Assembly: GCF_004331695.1 (NCBI RefSeq)
Contig: NZ_SJSL01000010.1
Coordinates: forward strand, 1 to 64,000
Reading direction: 5' to 3'
DNA from: Pedobacter psychroterrae
Lineage (GTDB): Bacteria > Bacteroidota > Bacteroidia > Sphingobacteriales > Sphingobacteriaceae
Length of the DNA: 64,000 nt
The notes beneath the pieces are model-generated. The model ran no database searches and was not told the origin of the DNA. It worked only from the letters and a program-made list of their open reading frames with translations. The position numbers and the translations under genes are program-made. The stretch's first letter is position 1, and every line of letters starts with the position of its first letter. Positions 9,531-17,844 of the stretch are shown here, in pieces.

Positions 9531-9638
9531 AAGTCCATTTTTCAAAAAAAATGGAGCAAGCGGAAGTTGGGCTGCGCCCTACTTTGCTTGCCCTGCGCTT
9601 CGCTGAGGGACTTCAAAGGATACTCCAGGTATCCTTTG
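9531..9638. other. Candidate origin of transfer: nested hairpins upstream of the mobilisation genes
   Basis: The 205-base gap before the mobilisation genes is packed with inverted repeats. There is an 8-bp stem CCATTTTT/AAAAATGG. A 36-nt interrupted hairpin at 9556-9591 uses GCAAGC/GCTTGC, AGT/ACT and GGGC/GCCC. The outer arms AAGTCC/GGACTT enclose both. A perfect 10-bp stem CAAAGGATAC/GTATCCTTTG with a 5-nt loop lies at 9614-9638. Stacked repeats of this sort directly ahead of relaxase genes are the usual form of oriT. The nic site cannot be placed by eye. Confidence 0.5.
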
Positions 9639-9715
9639 CCCTTTAAAAAGTGACTGAAACCTAAAAAATGGAATTCCCTTGGGAATACCCGATTACGATA
9701 TTTTAAGATGAATGT

Positions 9716-10264
9716 ATGGAAGATGCAAATAACAAGTCCGTAAGATTTAATGCCTTAACTGGCGAGAAGTTTGAAAAGGTTGCTATCAAGCTTGGCAGGA
9801 ATAAACGACTGGTATTCATGCAGATGGTGGATTATTTCTATCGTAGCAAAAAAGATCCAATTGACCTGAACGACGAACTGCTGAAAAAAGAGCTGGCTAA
9901 TGGCATCAACAGGATATTGTCGTTCATAAAGAGACAGGAAGGTGATTTTCTGCTTCCCATCTTTAGCGATACTGAAGGGTTGATGGTTATTGCAAAAGAA
10001 CACACCAAGTATTTCAAAGCTATTGGACAATACCTTATCAATGATGATGAACATACAAAGGAGATGATCAAGCGTATGACATCACTCGACAGGGCAATTG
10101 CAAAGACCCAAAACCATCTGGAAGAGAAGGCACTGTTAAAATTGCGGTTCAAAAAAATACTTGAATACTACATCAGCCAAAGAGAATCATTTGGTTGGCC
10201 TGTGTCGGCCGCCAAAAAAGAGGAACTTCAAACACACATTAGGCAATCACTGGAAAACCTGTAG
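9716..10264 (+). CDS. BfmA/BtgA-family mobilisation accessory protein
   Basis: A 182-residue cytoplasmic protein with the BfmA/BtgA pattern: VRFNALTGEKFEKVAIKLGRN followed by LVFMQMVDYFYRSKKDPID (residues 8-46), then two long helical segments. These proteins are the DNA-binding partners of relaxases in mobilisable elements of Bacteroidota and help form the relaxosome at oriT. The start at 9716 is the only ATG in frame; two neighbouring ATGs are out of frame. The relaxase gene follows after 3 bases, and the oriT candidate lies just upstream. Confidence 0.85.
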   Translation: MEDANNKSVRFNALTGEKFEKVAIKLGRNKRLVFMQMVDYFYRSKKDPIDLNDELLKKELANGINRILSFIKRQEGDFLLPIFSDTEGLMVIAKEHTKYFKAIGQYLINDDEHTKEMIKRMTSLDRAIAKTQNHLEEKALLKLRFKKILEYYISQRESFGWPVSAAKKEELQTHIRQSLENL

Positions 10265-10267
10265 CTT

Positions 10268-11257
10268 ATGTTCATCAATATCACCGCATCAGAAACGGGA
10301 AACAATAAGGGAAGTAGTGGGGCGCTTGTCAACTACCTAGAAAAAGAGAACCAGATGCAGACCGAGAAAGGCAGGGCATTGGGTCAGGAGAACTGGTTCA
10401 ACGGATCGGACAATCAAATCAGGAGACAAGAGGTTCGCATGAAAATAGACCGCAACATCGCCAAGCTCGGCCGTAACGACAGTAAGTTTTTTCTGGTAAA
10501 TATCAGCCCAAGCCAAAAGGAACTGGCGCACCTTTATGAAAAATTTGGAGAAGCTGGTGCAAAAGAAAAGCTGAAGGAATTTGCCGTAAAGATAATGGAC
10601 GGCTATGCCAAGAATTTTAAGAGAACTGGTATCGATAGTAACAGAGATCTGCTCTGGTTTGGAAAGGCTGAAAACTACCGTTACTACAAACATACAGACA
10701 GAGAAGTGAAAGATGGAACAAGACAAACGGGAGAACGTAAAGAAGGTCGTCAGATGCACATTCAGATCATCGTTAGCCGTAAGGATATCAGCAACACCAT
10801 AAAATTAAGCCCACAAAATACTTCGAAAGGAAAGAATACAGCACATTCTGCCAAATTGGGGCAATTTGATCGCACCGCATTTAAACAGATTGGAGAAATC
10901 CTGTTTGATGAGTTTTTTGGTTTCGATAGAGGATTAAAAGATACGCTTAGCTATGCCAATACAATGAAAAATGGAACGACTGCCCAAAAAGCGCAGATGC
11001 AGGTGTTAAGGGATATTTCCCTTAGCCAACATGAACGACTAGATATAATTAATGATTTAAGCAAGGGTGTTGCCGATGGTCTTTTCGAAAATATCGGACA
11101 AATGATAGATGCAACTGCACAGAAGGGCAGTGATTTACTTGTTGCACTTATGGAGCCTGTTTACGTGGCTTCGGAAACAAATCCAATAGAAGAAGCGGAA
11201 AAACGTAGACGAAAAAAGAAAGAAAACCTTGATCAGAGCCAAGGTTTAAGTCGATAG
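10268..11257 (+). CDS. DUF5712-type relaxase / mobilisation protein
   Basis: A 329-residue protein beginning MFINITASETGNNKGSSGALVNYLEKEN, the hallmark of the DUF5712 mobilisation family (BtgB/MobB-like relaxases). A HUH-like metal-binding strand is visible at GRQMHIQIIVSRKD (about residues 160-173), preceded by WFGKAENYRYYKHTDREV. It should nick and carry the transferred strand during mobilisation by a helper conjugative system. No coupling protein or type IV secretion genes are in the window, so the element is probably mobilisable rather than self-transmissible, unless those genes lie to the left. The C-terminus is very basic (RRRKKK). Confidence 0.85.
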   Translation: MFINITASETGNNKGSSGALVNYLEKENQMQTEKGRALGQENWFNGSDNQIRRQEVRMKIDRNIAKLGRNDSKFFLVNISPSQKELAHLYEKFGEAGAKEKLKEFAVKIMDGYAKNFKRTGIDSNRDLLWFGKAENYRYYKHTDREVKDGTRQTGERKEGRQMHIQIIVSRKDISNTIKLSPQNTSKGKNTAHSAKLGQFDRTAFKQIGEILFDEFFGFDRGLKDTLSYANTMKNGTTAQKAQMQVLRDISLSQHERLDIINDLSKGVADGLFENIGQMIDATAQKGSDLLVALMEPVYVASETNPIEEAEKRRRKKKENLDQSQGLSR

Positions 11258-11263
11258 AAAATA

Positions 11264-11647
11264 TTATTTGGAGTTTTTTAGTAATTCTATCTTTTCACGC
11301 TCACTAGCTAATAAACGCTCATAAAGTTCAACTACCTTATCTAATGGATTGTAATGACATTGGTAGTTGTATTGGTATGCTGATGCATTATCATGCATAT
11401 TCTGAATATGAAAAATAAGTACTTCTTCGCTAAAATTCTTTATTGCTTCGGAGCTTATACCAAGAACATTCGCAATCTTTTCCAACATTGCTTCTTCAAC
11501 TTCCTCGCTCTGCTCGATCTTAGAAATGGTCTGCTGACTCACCCCAAGTTCGATAGCAAGAAAATCTTGCTTAATACCACGTATTTCTCTTATACGGCTG
11601 ATTTTTCTTCCAATATGAACCTTGTTGGATTTTGTAGGTGTTTCCAT
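11264..11647 (-). CDS. XRE-family helix-turn-helix regulator
   Basis: A 127-residue DNA-binding protein starting at ATG 11647; a GTG two codons upstream is also open. A Cro/C1-type HTH spans about residues 11-66: GRKISRIREIRGIKQDFLAIE, then LGVSQQTISKIEQSEEV. The C-terminal half ends in a short coiled coil (VVELYERLLASEREKIELLKN). It is convergent with the relaxase gene, 6 bases away, and its promoter region faces the HEPN gene at 11774. A role as regulator of the element or of that divergent module is inferred from position. Confidence 0.85.
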   Translation of the reverse strand: METPTKSNKVHIGRKISRIREIRGIKQDFLAIELGVSQQTISKIEQSEEVEEAMLEKIANVLGISSEAIKNFSEEVLIFHIQNMHDNASAYQYNYQCHYNPLDKVVELYERLLASEREKIELLKNSK

Positions 11648-11773
11648 AAGCACAAATATAATAAATTCCTGAAATAGTAATGAACCATTATGTTGTAGTA
11701 AGATACCACTTTTACTGGTAGGTTACGGCATCCCACCATTGCAATTTTGATCTGGAAATCAAAATAGAGCGAT

Positions 11774-12670
11774 ATGGAAATACAATCTCAACAAACTGGG
11801 CAGACCCAGAAAGAACATTTCTCAGCGTTCCTGAGGGAGCTGGTTCAGAAATTCAATCCCGAAACGGTATACTGTTTTGGCAAAATGGTCGAGCAGAAAA
11901 CTGGCGATGGATGTTTTATGCAAAGTATCAGGGAAGAAAAGTACACCTATTTCTTGCTGATGGTAACAGAAAGCATCACAAGGATAGAGCACGAGGTACA
12001 GGATTTTGCCAACCAAAATTATCCCCATGGCACGATTACCCTTTTGGTGCATGGCAGGGAAACTGTAGTACAGGCAATAAAGGCCAACAACAGGTTTTTT
12101 ATTATGGTTTGCAACAGCGGACAGATCATCTATAGTCGTAATGGTATGCTGGAGCCGTCCGAAACGTTAAGCTTCATTCCAACACAGGGAGCGGTAAAGG
12201 CGCAGAAACATTTTGACCACAGGATGCCACTCGCAACAGGATTTTTGGCAAGCGCAAATGAATGCCTCAAAAATGGTCAATATGGAGTTTGTGCTTTTAT
12301 GGCACATCAGGTGACCGAACAGTGCTGTATTCTTTTGATCAGGATCTATTTGGCCTACCGTTCGGATATGCATAACCTCTACAGGCAACTTCGCCTTTGC
12401 AACAGTTTTTCCACAGCTCCCCATTGGCTGTTCCTATCTGGTGGCGAAGATGAAAAACGGCTGTTTGACATAATGGTCAGAAGCTATTCAGCCGCACGTT
12501 ACAAGGATGATTTCAGGGTAAGCCAAAAAGATGCCGAGCAATTATTTATCAATGTCTCGAACTTCATTAAGCTTACGGAGATTTTATGCGTAAAGAAAAT
12601 AGAATCGCTTGCCGAGGATGCAGAAGCATACAAACAGAACAAACTGGAAAGTGGGGCGGAAAATGGTTAA
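11774..12670 (+). CDS. NTase-like / HEPN-domain protein
   Basis: A 298-residue protein in two parts. The N-terminal 130 residues (FNPETVYCFGKMVE, YTYFLLMVTES, TITLLVHGRETV) have a nucleotidyltransferase-like pattern but lack the GS..DxD catalytic signature. The C-terminal part (about 150-285) is a HEPN domain, with FLASANECLKNGQYGVCAFMAHQVTEQ and the family-typical SYSAARYKDDF. HEPN domains often bind or cut RNA, but the canonical RxxxxH site is not clear here (only RSDMH), so catalysis is uncertain. It overlaps the next gene by 7 bases. Found in one chain with HEPN, the NTase-like half resembles a fused toxin-antitoxin-type pair; that is only an inference. Confidence 0.75.
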   Translation: MEIQSQQTGQTQKEHFSAFLRELVQKFNPETVYCFGKMVEQKTGDGCFMQSIREEKYTYFLLMVTESITRIEHEVQDFANQNYPHGTITLLVHGRETVVQAIKANNRFFIMVCNSGQIIYSRNGMLEPSETLSFIPTQGAVKAQKHFDHRMPLATGFLASANECLKNGQYGVCAFMAHQVTEQCCILLIRIYLAYRSDMHNLYRQLRLCNSFSTAPHWLFLSGGEDEKRLFDIMVRSYSAARYKDDFRVSQKDAEQLFINVSNFIKLTEILCVKKIESLAEDAEAYKQNKLESGAENG

Positions 12671-13955
12671 GGATATATTACCTGCTATAGCCGACAAAAA
12701 TTTCTTTCGGCTACCATTAAAGAGCGGAACAAGGATATTAACGACTGAAATCCTCAACAGATATTCGGATTTTAGGAGACCAAAAAGACCCTATTTGAGA
12801 ATTAAACGCAGAAAGCTGTCATTCCATAATGAACTGTTGACTATCGGGGTTACGCTCGACAGTGAAGAGGAAGAAAAGATCTATATTAAGGTTACCGCTT
12901 CGGAACTATTGGTAAGCTGTAGCGTTGATACCACGGACAGCTACCTGAGCCGATATGCCTATTTTGCGCTATACGACATGATGTCGATCTATGACCAAAC
13001 AGATTTTGAGGACTATTATTGGCCAGGTTTCTTCGATGGAAATGGGGAAAGCAGGTATCTGATGATCAGGATGTACAAGGGCACACTTGTTGTTTTTCCA
13101 AAAGTCCGCTACAAAGGACTTTATAAGCCTGAACAGGCACTTCCTTCAATATCGGATAAAATAGAGGGGAAAAGGCAAGCAGTTGAGGTCTTCAAAGAGA
13201 GTGCGCCAAATAATACGCAGGAAATACTGGGCTTCTGCCTTGCGGACACAAGCACCGAAAGGTGGCATACCAACCATTTTCCCTTCCTTGTTCCCTATAT
13301 CGGCATTCTGGACAACAACAGAACTTTTGTTAAGGGATTCAAGAAATATGTACTAAGTCATGGAGATATATCAGCTTTAGATGTTGATCCCATTCAAGAT
13401 AAACTTGTCGAAATCTGCATCGAAATGAAAAAGATTGCCCTCGTCAACTACCCACAATATCGGGACGAAGAGGATGTAATAGCCAAAAAAAGAGCCGCAA
13501 ACAGGGAAAACTTTGCCAGATTACTTGAACTTTGGCATCAGGCTCTCCCAATATTGGCAGGTAGGCTCTATATCCATTACCGTTTTACCTATGGAATGCG
13601 GAACGTCAAGGGCAAACCATCCAAACAGGATATGAAGCCTTGTATCATCAGTAACGAAGTTCCAGAAATCTGTTTCCTTTGGAAGGACAAGGGCGATTAT
13701 TTCAAGCTTGAACTGCGGTTTGTTATTGTTGGCAACATGCATGAGGTGTCACAGTTCTTTGATACGGCTTTTTTTGTTACCGCATCTGGCGATCCAAAGA
13801 GGTTCTTTCTCTTAAGCTCGGTAACGGAATGCCAACTGATTTCTTTTTTTAGCAAGAGCAGTTTTCAACTACTGATGTTAAAGACCCATTATGAAGACCA
13901 TTGCAGGGAATTTGTAGGCAAGCTTAGAAGTAGATACAGGTTTATAAACAGATAA
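12664..13955 (+). CDS. Conserved mobile-island protein of unknown function
   Basis: A 430-residue protein if started at ATG 12664, which overlaps the HEPN gene stop; a longer frame from 12609 lies inside that gene and is less likely. I recognise no named domain. It is predicted soluble and mixed alpha/beta, with an N-terminal basic stretch (RRPKRPYLRIKRRK), an aromatic-rich middle (YDQTDFEDYYWPGFF), a helical span around EEDVIAKKRAANRENFARLLELW, and a basic C-terminus (KLRSRYRFINR). Translational coupling to the HEPN protein and a 9-base gap to the next gene argue that the three act together. Confidence 0.7.
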
Positions 13956-13964
13956 TAGATTATT

Positions 13965-14237
13965 ATGGAAGAAATAATGAAGGTGCTGAACTACCAGCCA
14001 GCAGATGTTCTTGATAGATATATTGACCATCCCGTTTCGGGAATGAACCAATTTTTCGTAGACCATCCACTGCACAAATCAAGGGCAAAGCTTTGGGAAC
14101 TCTTTCAGGGCTGGATGCATCTTGCATCAGAACCCCCTGATGGAGAAGAAATGAAGGATATGCTGTTTTTTTATAACCGACTGATAGAAATGATGAACCT
14201 TTGTTATGTGCTTACACAAAAGAATAAAAAAGTTTAA
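13965..14237 (+). CDS. Small conserved protein, third gene of the HEPN module
   Basis: A 90-residue, probably all-helical cytoplasmic protein without a recognised domain: VLNYQPADVLDRYIDHP, FFVDHPLHKSRAKLWELFQGW, LFFYNRLIEMMNLCYVL. It follows the previous gene by 9 bases and is probably co-transcribed. The long fold-back at 14246-14419 starts 9 bases after its stop. Confidence 0.65.
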   Translation: MEEIMKVLNYQPADVLDRYIDHPVSGMNQFFVDHPLHKSRAKLWELFQGWMHLASEPPDGEEMKDMLFFYNRLIEMMNLCYVLTQKNKKV

Positions 14238-14245
14238 GGTCGGTT

Positions 14246-14419
14246 GGTGATTACCACTCATTTTTTTGTTGCACAAATTTCTGAACAATCCATTTCCGAC
14301 AAGGCCAAGCCCTTCGGGTTTGCTAGAAAAAAATCTTCCCTGCCAGCTCTGCTGGCGAGGTATTTTTTTCTGCAAAGCCTTGTCTTGAAAATGGATTGTG
14401 TTCAGGAGAGTGGTTTACC
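14246..14419. repeat. 174-bp imperfect fold-back (nested palindrome)
   Basis: The two halves of this gap are imperfect reverse complements. Outer arms read GGTGATTACCACTC against GAGTGGTTTACC. Next come CTGAACA with TGTTCAG, ATCCATTT with AAATGGAT, GACAAGGC with GCCTTGTC, AGAAAAAAAT with ATTTTTTTCT, and a perfect core GCCAGC-TCT-GCTGGC at 14342-14356. A side hairpin AGCCC-TTC-GGGTT sits in the left arm. It could be a MITE-like remnant, a structured RNA, or a transfer or replication site of the island. The gap from 14420 to 14615 shows nothing else. Confidence 0.7.
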
Positions 14420-14615
14420 AAAAAGATGGAAGTGGTGCGCTCGTTAATAGGCAAGGATAGTTTCAAAGTGCGGTTCTGGCTGTCTGAAATATAAGATTCA
14501 TATGTTATCTTAGATTATAATTATATGGGTAATAAAAAGTTTGAAGGAATTGTTTAAAGTTTTAAATTATGATGAGTTGCGTATATTTGAAAGCTAGGCA
14601 CTTTAGATAGACAAG

Positions 14616-15644
14616 ATGGAATATACCAAAGATCACATCATATTAGAATATAAAAGGCTCAAAGAATATCTTGGTAAGTCTCCCTCGTCCCGTAAATTTT
14701 ATGCTGAAACGGGTCTTTCCCTTAGAATGTTAGAAAAGCTCTATGGAAGCAATGCTTTTAGCAAACTTGTTAATGAATGTGGCGACGTTGCAAATAATTT
14801 TTCTACAGACAAGATTGAAATTGAAGATATATTATTGCAGTGGGGAAATCTTACTAGAGAATGCAAAAAATTACCAGCCATTGCAGACTGGCAATTTAAC
14901 AACTGTAAACCTCAAATCACCAACATAAAAAAAAGTCACGGACTGAGATGGGCAGACATTCCATATAAATTTCTTGAATTGTTCTCAGATAAAAATGAGT
15001 GGCAGGATGTTGTAGCTATAATCCCAAACCGTTCGCCAAATGAAGTTACAACTTCGAAAAATATCCCAAAAATTGAAGGCTTACCGTACGAAATCCTAAA
15101 ATTTATTCCCCCAGTAGTTCAGGATCTAGTTGATCAATCCTCTGACAAAGAAAAAGCATTAGAATTCGAGAAGGGTGTGAATCTTGTATTTCAAATGTTG
15201 GGTTTTGAAGTCACAAATTATGGTCAAGGTACTGGAAGAAATCCAGATGGGATAGCAAAAGCAAGCCAAAATAATTATGCGGTTCTTGTTGATGCAAAAT
15301 CGAGAACAGAAAATTATAAAATTGGCACCGATGACAGAACATTTATCGAATACATAAATAAGTTTTATGAACCACTCAAGAAAAGTGGATTCAAAAATAT
15401 TTATTTACTCATTGTATCGAGCGGTTTTGACCTAGTTACGGCATCTGCTATAAAAAATATCAAAATCGATACACAAGTTTCGACTACATTCTTAACTTCT
15501 AAATTGTTATTAAAACTATTATCTAATAAGATAAAAAATCCGAGACAATTTGATTTAAAGCTATTTCAAGAATTATTGATTGAAGACGGAGAAATAACAG
15601 AAAAGAGAATAGATGCATTAATAGCAAAACAGAATAAAAGCTGA
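14616..15644 (+). CDS. PD-(D/E)XK restriction-like nuclease with N-terminal homing-endonuclease-type repeats
   Basis: A 342-residue protein. Two tandem repeats of the homing-endonuclease-associated type occupy about residues 8-57 (KRLKEYLGKSPSSRKFY, KLYGSNAFSKLVNECG) and 67-115 (NLTRECKKLPAIADWQF, SHGLRWADI) and probably read DNA. The C-terminal nuclease runs from about 180 to 300: EFEKGVNLVFQMLGFEV, then NPDGIAK (Asp near 211), then VLVDAKSR with D-x-K near 226-228. No methyltransferase gene is beside it, so it is either a modification-dependent or a solitary nuclease. It is AT-rich like the restriction genes. Defence is inferred from domains and island context; a mobile-element homing role is the alternative. 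Confidence 0.75.
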   Translation: MEYTKDHIILEYKRLKEYLGKSPSSRKFYAETGLSLRMLEKLYGSNAFSKLVNECGDVANNFSTDKIEIEDILLQWGNLTRECKKLPAIADWQFNNCKPQITNIKKSHGLRWADIPYKFLELFSDKNEWQDVVAIIPNRSPNEVTTSKNIPKIEGLPYEILKFIPPVVQDLVDQSSDKEKALEFEKGVNLVFQMLGFEVTNYGQGTGRNPDGIAKASQNNYAVLVDAKSRTENYKIGTDDRTFIEYINKFYEPLKKSGFKNIYLLIVSSGFDLVTASAIKNIKIDTQVSTTFLTSKLLLKLLSNKIKNPRQFDLKLFQELLIEDGEITEKRIDALIAKQNKS

Positions 15645-15662
15645 AGCTTAGTCTCTTAAAAT

Positions 15663-16214
15663 CTAAGACTGGTTGAGTCCATCAGTTTTAAATCCAATCT
15701 GTTTTCTGGGAGGATTGGGGCGTTCCTGTTTTTCCAGCAGTTCATCCAGATATCGGAATACGATCTCCATATTCTTGTCCTGATTGTCAAGCTTGTTCTT
15801 TATCTTTTCGATCTCAAGCCTAATATCTGTGTTATCAGCTAATATATTTCTTATCCGTGTGAATATTCGAATGATTTGGATGTTTACTTTTATTGCCCGT
15901 TTGCTATTTAATACGCTGGATAGCATTGCTACACCTTGCTCGGTAAAGACCATGGGGGAATATTTTATGTTGCTTCCCTGTTTCAAGGCGCCATTTTGGC
16001 TCCTTGAAAAGTGATATTCTTCTGAGGTCAGTTCAAACATAAAATCTTCGGGAAAACGGTCTATATTTCGTTTGACCTGCCTTTTGAGCTGTTTTGTTTC
16101 TACCTCATAGAGTGTTGCCAGATCAGAATCCAGCATCACCTTATGCCCACGGATAAAATAGATCTGGTTCATTATAATTTCATCGGGTATCATTATTTTG
16201 TCGGTATTTTCCAT
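15663..16214 (-). CDS. ORF6N-domain protein
   Basis: A 183-residue protein with the ORF6N DNA-binding domain: PDEIIMNQIYFIRGHKVMLDSDLA, LYEVETKQLKRQVKRN, RFPEDFMFELT and FTEQGVAMLSSVLNSKRAI (residues 8-110), followed by a coiled-coil tail (IRLEIEKIKNKLDNQDKN). Such proteins are frequent in phages and integrative elements of Bacteroidota; their role is unclear but probably regulatory. It lies 61 bases downstream of the integrase on the same strand and may be co-transcribed with it. Confidence 0.88.
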   Translation of the reverse strand: MENTDKIMIPDEIIMNQIYFIRGHKVMLDSDLATLYEVETKQLKRQVKRNIDRFPEDFMFELTSEEYHFSRSQNGALKQGSNIKYSPMVFTEQGVAMLSSVLNSKRAIKVNIQIIRIFTRIRNILADNTDIRLEIEKIKNKLDNQDKNMEIVFRYLDELLEKQERPNPPRKQIGFKTDGLNQS

Positions 16215-16275
16215 TATTGTTAAATATGACCTGCTAAGCCCAGAATACTATCATCATGCTTAGCAGGTTCTAGTT

Positions 16276-17493
16276 TTAAATAAATATTAATTTATCCCTC
16301 AATAATGCCATATCTGCACCAACCTTAATATCAAGTATCTTGGCATAGTGCTGGGTTGTTCGAATATTGGTGTGTCCGAGCATCTGCGACACGCTTTCTA
16401 TCGGTACGCCGTTTAAGAGCGTTACCGTTGTTGCAAAGGTATGGCGTGCAATATGCGAGGTCAGTTTTTTGCCAATTTCGCACCGTTCCTCTATCTCCTT
16501 TAGGTATTCATTCATTTTCTGGTTACTGGGAACGGGAAATACCAAGCCCTTGTTTACGCTTGCTGGATGGTCTTTGTATTTCTCAATGATGGTCACAGCA
16601 GAGGGCAACAATGGTATTGCAGACCTGACATTGGTCTTTTGGCGGTTCTTGATAATCCAGCGTTCGCCATCAACGCCGTTATTAATATGGCTATTCTGAA
16701 GTTTTTGAACATCTGCATAGGCAAGACCAGTAAAACAGCAGAAAAGAAATACATCCCTTATTATATCCAGCCTTTCAGAAACGAATTTTTTATCGGCAAT
16801 GACCTGTATTTCCTCTTGATTGAGAAAATAACGGTCTACCTTTTTCGTTCTGCCCTTATAACAGGCGAAGGGATTTGTCTGTATATGTCCATTTTCAAAG
16901 CTGATGTTGATGATCTTTCCGAGGTTCTTGATCATTTTTACCGTATAGTTGTTGGCGCATGATTTCTCAGACCTTAGATAGTAATCAAACTCGTTCAGAA
17001 ATGCGATATCAACATTCCGCATGTCGATGTCCTTAACATTATATTTGAATGGCAAAAAAATATCCAAGTGCTTTTTAAGTACCTTGTACCTATTGAGTGT
17101 TCCCTGTACAAACTCCTTTCCCACAAGGGCTTCTACCTTTTGGTTATGCTCGGTAATTGCATGTAACAGCGTTAATGATTTTTCTTCCCTGCCCATAAAC
17201 TTGTTTTTGATGGACTCAGCGGTAATTACATATCCAGATTTGAGAAGTTCGCCATGTGCATCATAGACCATATTCTGCAGTTGGTCTAGAAATGAATTCA
17301 GTGATCTGGAATCCTCTTTTGTGCCGATAGATCTTCCAGATTTGCAATTCCAACGGTCTGGATCACATGACCTGCCAGTTGCAGATTCTGCCCTCTTTCC
17401 GTTGACGGTAATGCGGATGTAGATAGGGGCAACGCCCTTGGTGTAGTTCTTTTGCTTCTTCATGTAGAAGAGCAGGCTAAAATTAGTTTTCAT
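16276..17493 (-). CDS. Tyrosine-family integrase of the tRNA-Lys island
   Basis: A 405-residue Bacteroidota-type integrase with an arm-binding domain (residues 1-90, MKTNFSLLFYMKKQKNYTKG), a SAM-like core-binding domain (about 105-200), and a catalytic domain with Lys in the INNGVDGERWIIKNRQKT region, HxxR in HIARHTFATT and LGHTNIRTTQHY carrying the nucleophile. Box I reads CFTGLAYADV, without the usual Arg, a variation known in CTnDOT-type integrases. The gene lies 250 bases from the 3' end of tRNA-Lys(UUU), pointing away from it, the standard position for the enzyme that inserted the island there. Paired arm-type repeats lie between the two. The first 31 codons closely match the integrase remnant at 31580. 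Confidence 0.93.
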   Translation of the reverse strand: MKTNFSLLFYMKKQKNYTKGVAPIYIRITVNGKRAESATGRSCDPDRWNCKSGRSIGTKEDSRSLNSFLDQLQNMVYDAHGELLKSGYVITAESIKNKFMGREEKSLTLLHAITEHNQKVEALVGKEFVQGTLNRYKVLKKHLDIFLPFKYNVKDIDMRNVDIAFLNEFDYYLRSEKSCANNYTVKMIKNLGKIINISFENGHIQTNPFACYKGRTKKVDRYFLNQEEIQVIADKKFVSERLDIIRDVFLFCCFTGLAYADVQKLQNSHINNGVDGERWIIKNRQKTNVRSAIPLLPSAVTIIEKYKDHPASVNKGLVFPVPSNQKMNEYLKEIEERCEIGKKLTSHIARHTFATTVTLLNGVPIESVSQMLGHTNIRTTQHYAKILDIKVGADMALLRDKLIFI

Positions 17494-17591
17494 AATGTGA
17501 ACATTAAGAGTGAAACAAAATTAGCTTTGCAGAATGACGTTTACAAGATGTACAGTTGTTGAACTAGTTGTAATACAATTAGTTATAACTT

Positions 17592-17632
17592 ATTCGGTGA
17601 GTCGTGAACTTTTCTAAAACTACTCACCGAAT
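17592..17632. repeat. Arm-type inverted repeat beside the att site (island A)
   Basis: ATTCGGTGAGT (17592-17602) and its perfect reverse complement ACTCACCGAAT (17622-17632), 19 bases apart, between the integrase and the tRNA. The same motif recurs at 31441 and 60290 at both ends of the second island. This fits integrase or excisionase binding sites. Confidence 0.65.
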
Positions 17633-17687
17633 CGCTCACTTTTTATATGAGAATTGGTGCATATTTTAGTGTTTTCCCTAAAAACAA

Positions 17688-17718
17688 AAACCCTGCAATC
17701 ATCTGATTTGCAGGGTTT
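17688..17718 (-). terminator. Terminator downstream of tRNA-Lys(UUU)
   Basis: An 11-bp perfect stem AAACCCTGCAA/TTGCAGGGTTT with a 9-nt loop, followed on the minus strand by a T-rich run. It is brought by the island, since a near-copy accompanies the other island at 31356. Confidence 0.75.
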
Positions 17719-17743
17719 TGTGTAGTTTTGATATTGAATTTTG

Positions 17744-17816
17744 TGATCCCGCTGGGATTCGAACCCAGGACCACTACATTAAAAGTGTAATGCTCTACCA
17801 GCTGAGCTACGGAATC
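17744..17816 (-). tRNA. tRNA-Lys(UUU)
   Basis: A 73-nt cloverleaf: acceptor GATTCCG with CGGGATC, D-arm AGCTCAGCTGGTAGAGC, anticodon loop CTTTTAA giving UUU, T-loop GTTCGAATC, discriminator A. CCA is not encoded. The sequence is identical to the copy at 31259. Its 3' end is the attachment site for the island to the left. Confidence 0.96.
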
Positions 17817-17836
17817 ATTCTCTTTTGAAGAGGGTG

Positions 17837-17844
17837 CAAAGATA
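17837..17844 (-). promoter_or_regulatory. -7 box of the tRNA-Lys(UUU) promoter
   Basis: TATCTTTG on the minus strand matches the Bacteroidota TAnnTTTG box, 20 bases ahead of the tRNA. The second tRNA-Lys(UUU) has the same box at nearly the same spacing. Confidence 0.6.

Noticed and set aside
17494..17743. A gene between the integrase and the tRNA
   Set aside because: No coding frame; the stretch is att-proximal DNA with repeats and a terminator.
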